Source: Syntrophotalea acetylenivorans (GTDB taxonomy: Bacteria > Desulfobacterota > Desulfuromonadia > Desulfuromonadales > Syntrophotaleaceae). Taken from it: a stretch of DNA of 64,000 nt. Made by a program: the position numbers and the translations under genes. Location of the stretch: positions 434,001 through 498,000 of the forward strand of contig NZ_CP015519.1 in NCBI RefSeq assembly GCF_001887775.1, written 5' to 3'. Positions 61,482 through 64,000 of the stretch are shown in pieces. The notes beneath the pieces are model-generated. The model saw only the letters and a program-made list of their open reading frames with translations, was not told the DNA's origin and made no database searches. Numbering within the stretch: position 1 is the first letter of the stretch; the number at the start of each line of letters is the position of its first letter.

Positions 61482-61991
61482 TTACTCGACGATCGCTTCT
61501 TTCTCTGGGCTATCTTCAAGTGTGTCTTCCGCTGTGGGTTGACCTGCTTTGCAGGCCAGTTGATTGGTTGACTGCAGCAGAGCCTCTCGAGCTTTTCCGA
61601 TCTGATTCAAGGCTGATTCGGCCTGAGTCAACACAGTCTTTATTTCTGCAGCTACCTGGTCGAGGCGTTGGTTAAGATCTTCCACCTGTTGCGTCACTCG
61701 GGTTACTTCTTTGGTCACAGATTCAGCTTCTTCCGCAAGAATAACCGCTTGCTCTCCCAGGACCTCCAAGCGGGCCTTGGCTTCATCGGAGGCTTCGGCG
61801 GCTTGATCGACGTTTTCTTGAGCCTGTTCAACGGTTGGCATTGCCTCGTCTGTTACTGGGGGTGCAGGCTGACTGATTTCAGCTTTCGGTACGCTTGGTT
61901 TTTCCGCTTCTTTTTGGTCCTTTTTGTCGGTACAGCCAAGAGCGAGAATTAAACTCAAAATCGATACCATTAAAAAACGCAACATTTTCAC
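61482..61991 (-). CDS. Coiled-coil lipoprotein
   Basis: A 169-residue lipoprotein: signal peptide ending LILALGC (lipidation at Cys20), followed by TDKKDQK and a Pro/Glu/Ala linker. Residues about 55-135 form a heptad-rich coiled coil (EVTRVTQQVEDLNQRLDQVAAEIK), after which there is one Cys and an acidic tail. The layout recalls murein-lipoprotein-style spacers but the family is not recognised. GGAGG precedes the ATG by seven bases. It shares only general style with the acidic lipoprotein at 12191-12547. Confidence 0.75.
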   Translation of the reverse strand: MKMLRFLMVSILSLILALGCTDKKDQKEAEKPSVPKAEISQPAPPVTDEAMPTVEQAQENVDQAAEASDEAKARLEVLGEQAVILAEEAESVTKEVTRVTQQVEDLNQRLDQVAAEIKTVLTQAESALNQIGKAREALLQSTNQLACKAGQPTAEDTLEDSPEKEAIVE

Positions 61992-62176
61992 CTCCAGAGA
62001 GTTGGTGTTTGTCCAAGAATCTCTTAACGATATTATTTTATACGAACGCTCATCAGTAATCCAGTCGTTTAGTATGCAGAGTATTTAGTTCCGGGGGCTT
62101 GAGTGGAAATATTCTTCGATGTGGTGCGTTTTCCGTAAAGATAATTATTGTCCCAATATATAATTGTGCTAGCAGA

Positions 62177-62204
62177 TTGAAAAAGTCTGAGAAGCATATA
62201 GAAT
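62177..62204 (+). promoter_or_regulatory. Possible promoter of the second hydB gene
   Basis: TTGAAA (62177-62182), 16 bases, TAGAAT (62199-62204), about 70 bases before the start codon. Confidence 0.4.
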
Positions 62205-62274
62205 ATTTAAGCATTTTCGTTAGTTGTGTTTCTGTGAGAGCGTATCACAAGTTTTTATAACGGAGGGTATGTCG

Positions 62275-63740
62275 ATGACGGAAAAGAAACAGTTGAGGAT
62301 TGCTACCCGGAACAGCGGGTTCATCGATCCGGAAAACATTGACTCGTACATTGCAGCAGGCGGCTACCAGGCTCTAGGAAAATGTCTCGCCGAGATGACA
62401 CCGGAGGAGCTGATCGAAGAGATCAAAAAGAGTGGTCTTCGCGGGAGGGGCGGCGCTGGTTTTCCAACGGGCGTCAAATGGAGTTTCGCTGCCGGTTATC
62501 CTTCTGATGTCAAATACGTTATCTGCAACGCTGACGAGGGAGACCCCGGCGCTTATATGGATCGTGCGGTATTAGAAGGGGATCCGCACAGTGTTCTTGA
62601 AGCTATGGCTATTGCCGGTTACGCCATCGGTGCCAGTAAGGGAACTATCTATATACGCGCTGAATATCCTCTGGCTATTAAGCGCTTACGTATCGCAATC
62701 TCCCAGGCTCTCGACTATGGACTGCAAGGCACCGATATTCTCGGCACCGGTTTCGATTTCGAGATTGAAATCAAATATGGTGCCGGTGCCTTTGTCTGCG
62801 GCGAAGAAACGGCTCTGATTCGTTCTATTGAAGGCAACCGGGGGAGCCTTATACCAAACCTCCTTTTCCTGCCGAGGCCGGTTATTGGGGGAAGCCAACG
62901 GTTCTCAACAATGTGGAGACTTTGGCCAATATTCCTGCCATTATTTTAAAGGGGGCTGACTGGTACAGCAGCATCGGGACTGAAACCGCCAAGGGGACCA
63001 AGGTCTTTTCCTTGGTGGGTAAAATTCAAAATGTGGGCCTGATCGAGGTCCCAATGGGTATCACCCTGCGGGAAATTGTATTCGATATCGGTGGAGGGTG
63101 CCGCGATGGGAAAAAGTTCAAGGCGGTTCAGACCGGTGGGCCGTCCGGTGGCGTGCTGACTTATAAGGATCTCGATGTTCCTATCGACTATGAGCATCTG
63201 GCGGCCTGCGAGTCGATAATGGGATCCGGCGGCATGATCGTTATGGACGAGGATGCCTGCATGGTCGATGTGTCCAAGTTTTTTCTTAACTTCACCATGG
63301 ATGAAAGTTGCGGCAAGTGTGCGCCGTGCCGTATCGGCTCCAAGCGGCTGTTTGAATCGCTGGAGGCCATTACCCTCGGCCATTCCAGCCTTGCGGACCT
63401 GGAGCGTCTTGAAACCCTGGCCCGGCAGATTAAGGACACCGCCCTGTGCGGTCTCGGTCAGACCATGCCTAACCCCATATTGTCGACCCTGCGGGTTTTC
63501 AAAGATGAATACATAGCTCATGTGGTGGACAAGAAGTGCCCGGCCGGTGTTTGCAAGAATCTCCTCGAGTTTTTTATTTTGCCGGAGAAGTGTACTGGCT
63601 GTACCCTGTGTGCCAAGGTCTGCCCTGTTGAATGTATCAGCGGCCATGTGAAGCAGTGCCATGTAATTGATCAGGACCTTTGCATCAAGTGTGGAGTTTG
63701 TCTGGCAAAATGTAAGTTCGATGCTATCGTCAAACGCTGA
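62275..63740 (+). pseudogene. Second HydB-like NuoF subunit, orphan and frameshifted
   Basis: A second NuoF-type protein very close to HydB: the N-terminus [20 protein letters not shown] is identical over 20 residues and the C-terminal double ferredoxin domain ([28 protein letters not shown]) is retained. Two frames (62275 onward and up to 63740) join after EGNRG if one G is added to the five-G run at 62840-62844; restored length is 488 residues, exactly as in HydB. Start at ATG 62275, eight bases after GGAGG. Unlike hydB it has ordinary codon use, no hydA or hydC beside it, and its own terminator. It could serve another NAD-linked complex, or be a decaying duplicate. Confidence 0.8.
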
Positions 63741-63753
63741 TTACCCATCTGTT

Positions 63754-63795
63754 ACAACGACAACGGCCCGCTTTGGAGCGGGCCGTTGTCGTTGT
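63754..63795. terminator. Long bidirectional terminator after the second hydB
   Basis: ACAACGACAACGGCCCGCT and its exact complement enclose a TTGG loop, a 19-base-pair stem. It lies between convergent genes; neither side has a long T run, but stem strength supports termination. Confidence 0.75.
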
Positions 63796-63797
63796 AT

Positions 63798-64000
63798 TCA
63801 GTCTTGCAGAAAACCCAACCATTTCACATTGAGCGAAATTACGCCGAATTCTTCCTCGACCAGTCCCTTGACCAGATAGGGGCGGGGCTGAGCCAGTAAC
63901 CGACAAAAGCGGTCGTAGATTGCGGGAAACAGGGTGGCGTCGAACAGGGCGCTGTGGTCCTCAAAGGTGGCGAATTCCATGGGGCGTCCTTCGTGAGTGC
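63798..64000 (-). CDS. DNA polymerase III alpha subunit (DnaE type), C-terminal end
   Basis: The last 66 codons of a gene entering from the right edge. In frame from the window end it reads THEGRPMEFATFEDHSALFD then ATLFPAIYDRFCRLL, the OB-fold domain found near the end of DnaE-type polymerases (compare GEPMEFLTLEDETG in related enzymes), and closes with GVISLNVKWLGFLQD. Whether it is the replicative DnaE or the error-prone DnaE2/ImuC type cannot be settled from this piece; the lack of anything after the OB fold would fit the latter. Confidence 0.7.
   Translation of the reverse strand, partial: THEGRPMEFATFEDHSALFDATLFPAIYDRFCRLLAQPRPYLVKGLVEEEFGVISLNVKWLGFLQD

Overview
The window looks like ordinary chromosome from a strictly or facultatively anaerobic bacterium, most likely a Desulfobacterota member of the Desulfuromonadales type (Pelobacter, Syntrophotalea, Desulfuromonas or Geobacter relatives). 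This placement is inferred from resemblance of the proteins and gene order only: a multisubunit [FeFe] hydrogenase of the HydABC kind with its own hydE-hydG-aspA-hydF maturation cluster, c-type cytochromes (a NrfA relative and a P460-like lipoprotein), a polyphosphate cluster, and many lipoproteins. I see no prophage, insertion sequence, integron or CRISPR array. Layout: 0-12.5 kb is housekeeping (MFS transporter, YaeQ, two paralogous spermidine-synthase-like proteins, an RhlE-type helicase, a SulP transporter plus universal stress protein, an S4 RNA-binding protein, an ABC-F ATPase, a methyltransferase, an M24 peptidase, an acidic lipoprotein). 12.7-16.2 kb holds a decaying nitrite-reduction locus: a frameshifted pentaheme NrfA, a decapitated NrfH-like stub, a divergent Crp/Fnr regulator and a P460-like monoheme lipoprotein, with an acyl-CoA thioesterase and tRNA-Val. 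16.4-24.1 kb holds the tail-specific protease Prc and then a five-gene operon (lipoprotein, ExbB/TolQ-like, TolR/ExbD-like, TonB-like, large exported helical protein) that resembles a dedicated proton-motive-force-driven envelope machine of unknown function; it is the best candidate here for an undescribed system. 24-35 kb contains tRNA-Cys, AmrB, GltX, a CstA remnant, PepN, tRNA-Gln, a 32-residue membrane protein, an aminotransferase, a tRNA nucleotidyltransferase, tRNA-Gly and an MCE-domain lipoprotein. 35-42 kb is a polyphosphate neighbourhood: SixA phosphatase, CYTH, CHAD, Ppk1 and divergent Ppx/GppA-HD. 42-49.3 kb contains yacG-queD-queE, a creatininase-family amidohydrolase, coaD-rsmD, dgt, a GGDEF-EAL protein and yhbY. 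49.9-59.6 kb is the hydrogenase region: hydC, a free-standing [2Fe-2S] domain protein, hydB and hydA form one highly biased operon, then hydE, hydG, aspA and hydF follow under a predicted FNR-type promoter. 60-64 kb holds an exported protein, an MBL-fold hydrolase, a second lipoprotein, an orphan second hydB copy and the 3' end of a dnaE-type gene. Working together: HydA makes or consumes H2, HydC, HydB and the [2Fe-2S] protein pass electrons to and from NAD(H), and HydE, HydG and HydF build the H-cluster. Caution: four genes (nrfA, the TonB-like gene, aspA, hydB2) are each broken by a single missing base inside a G or C run. That pattern fits base-calling error at least as well as real gene loss, so these should be treated as possibly intact until the reads are checked.
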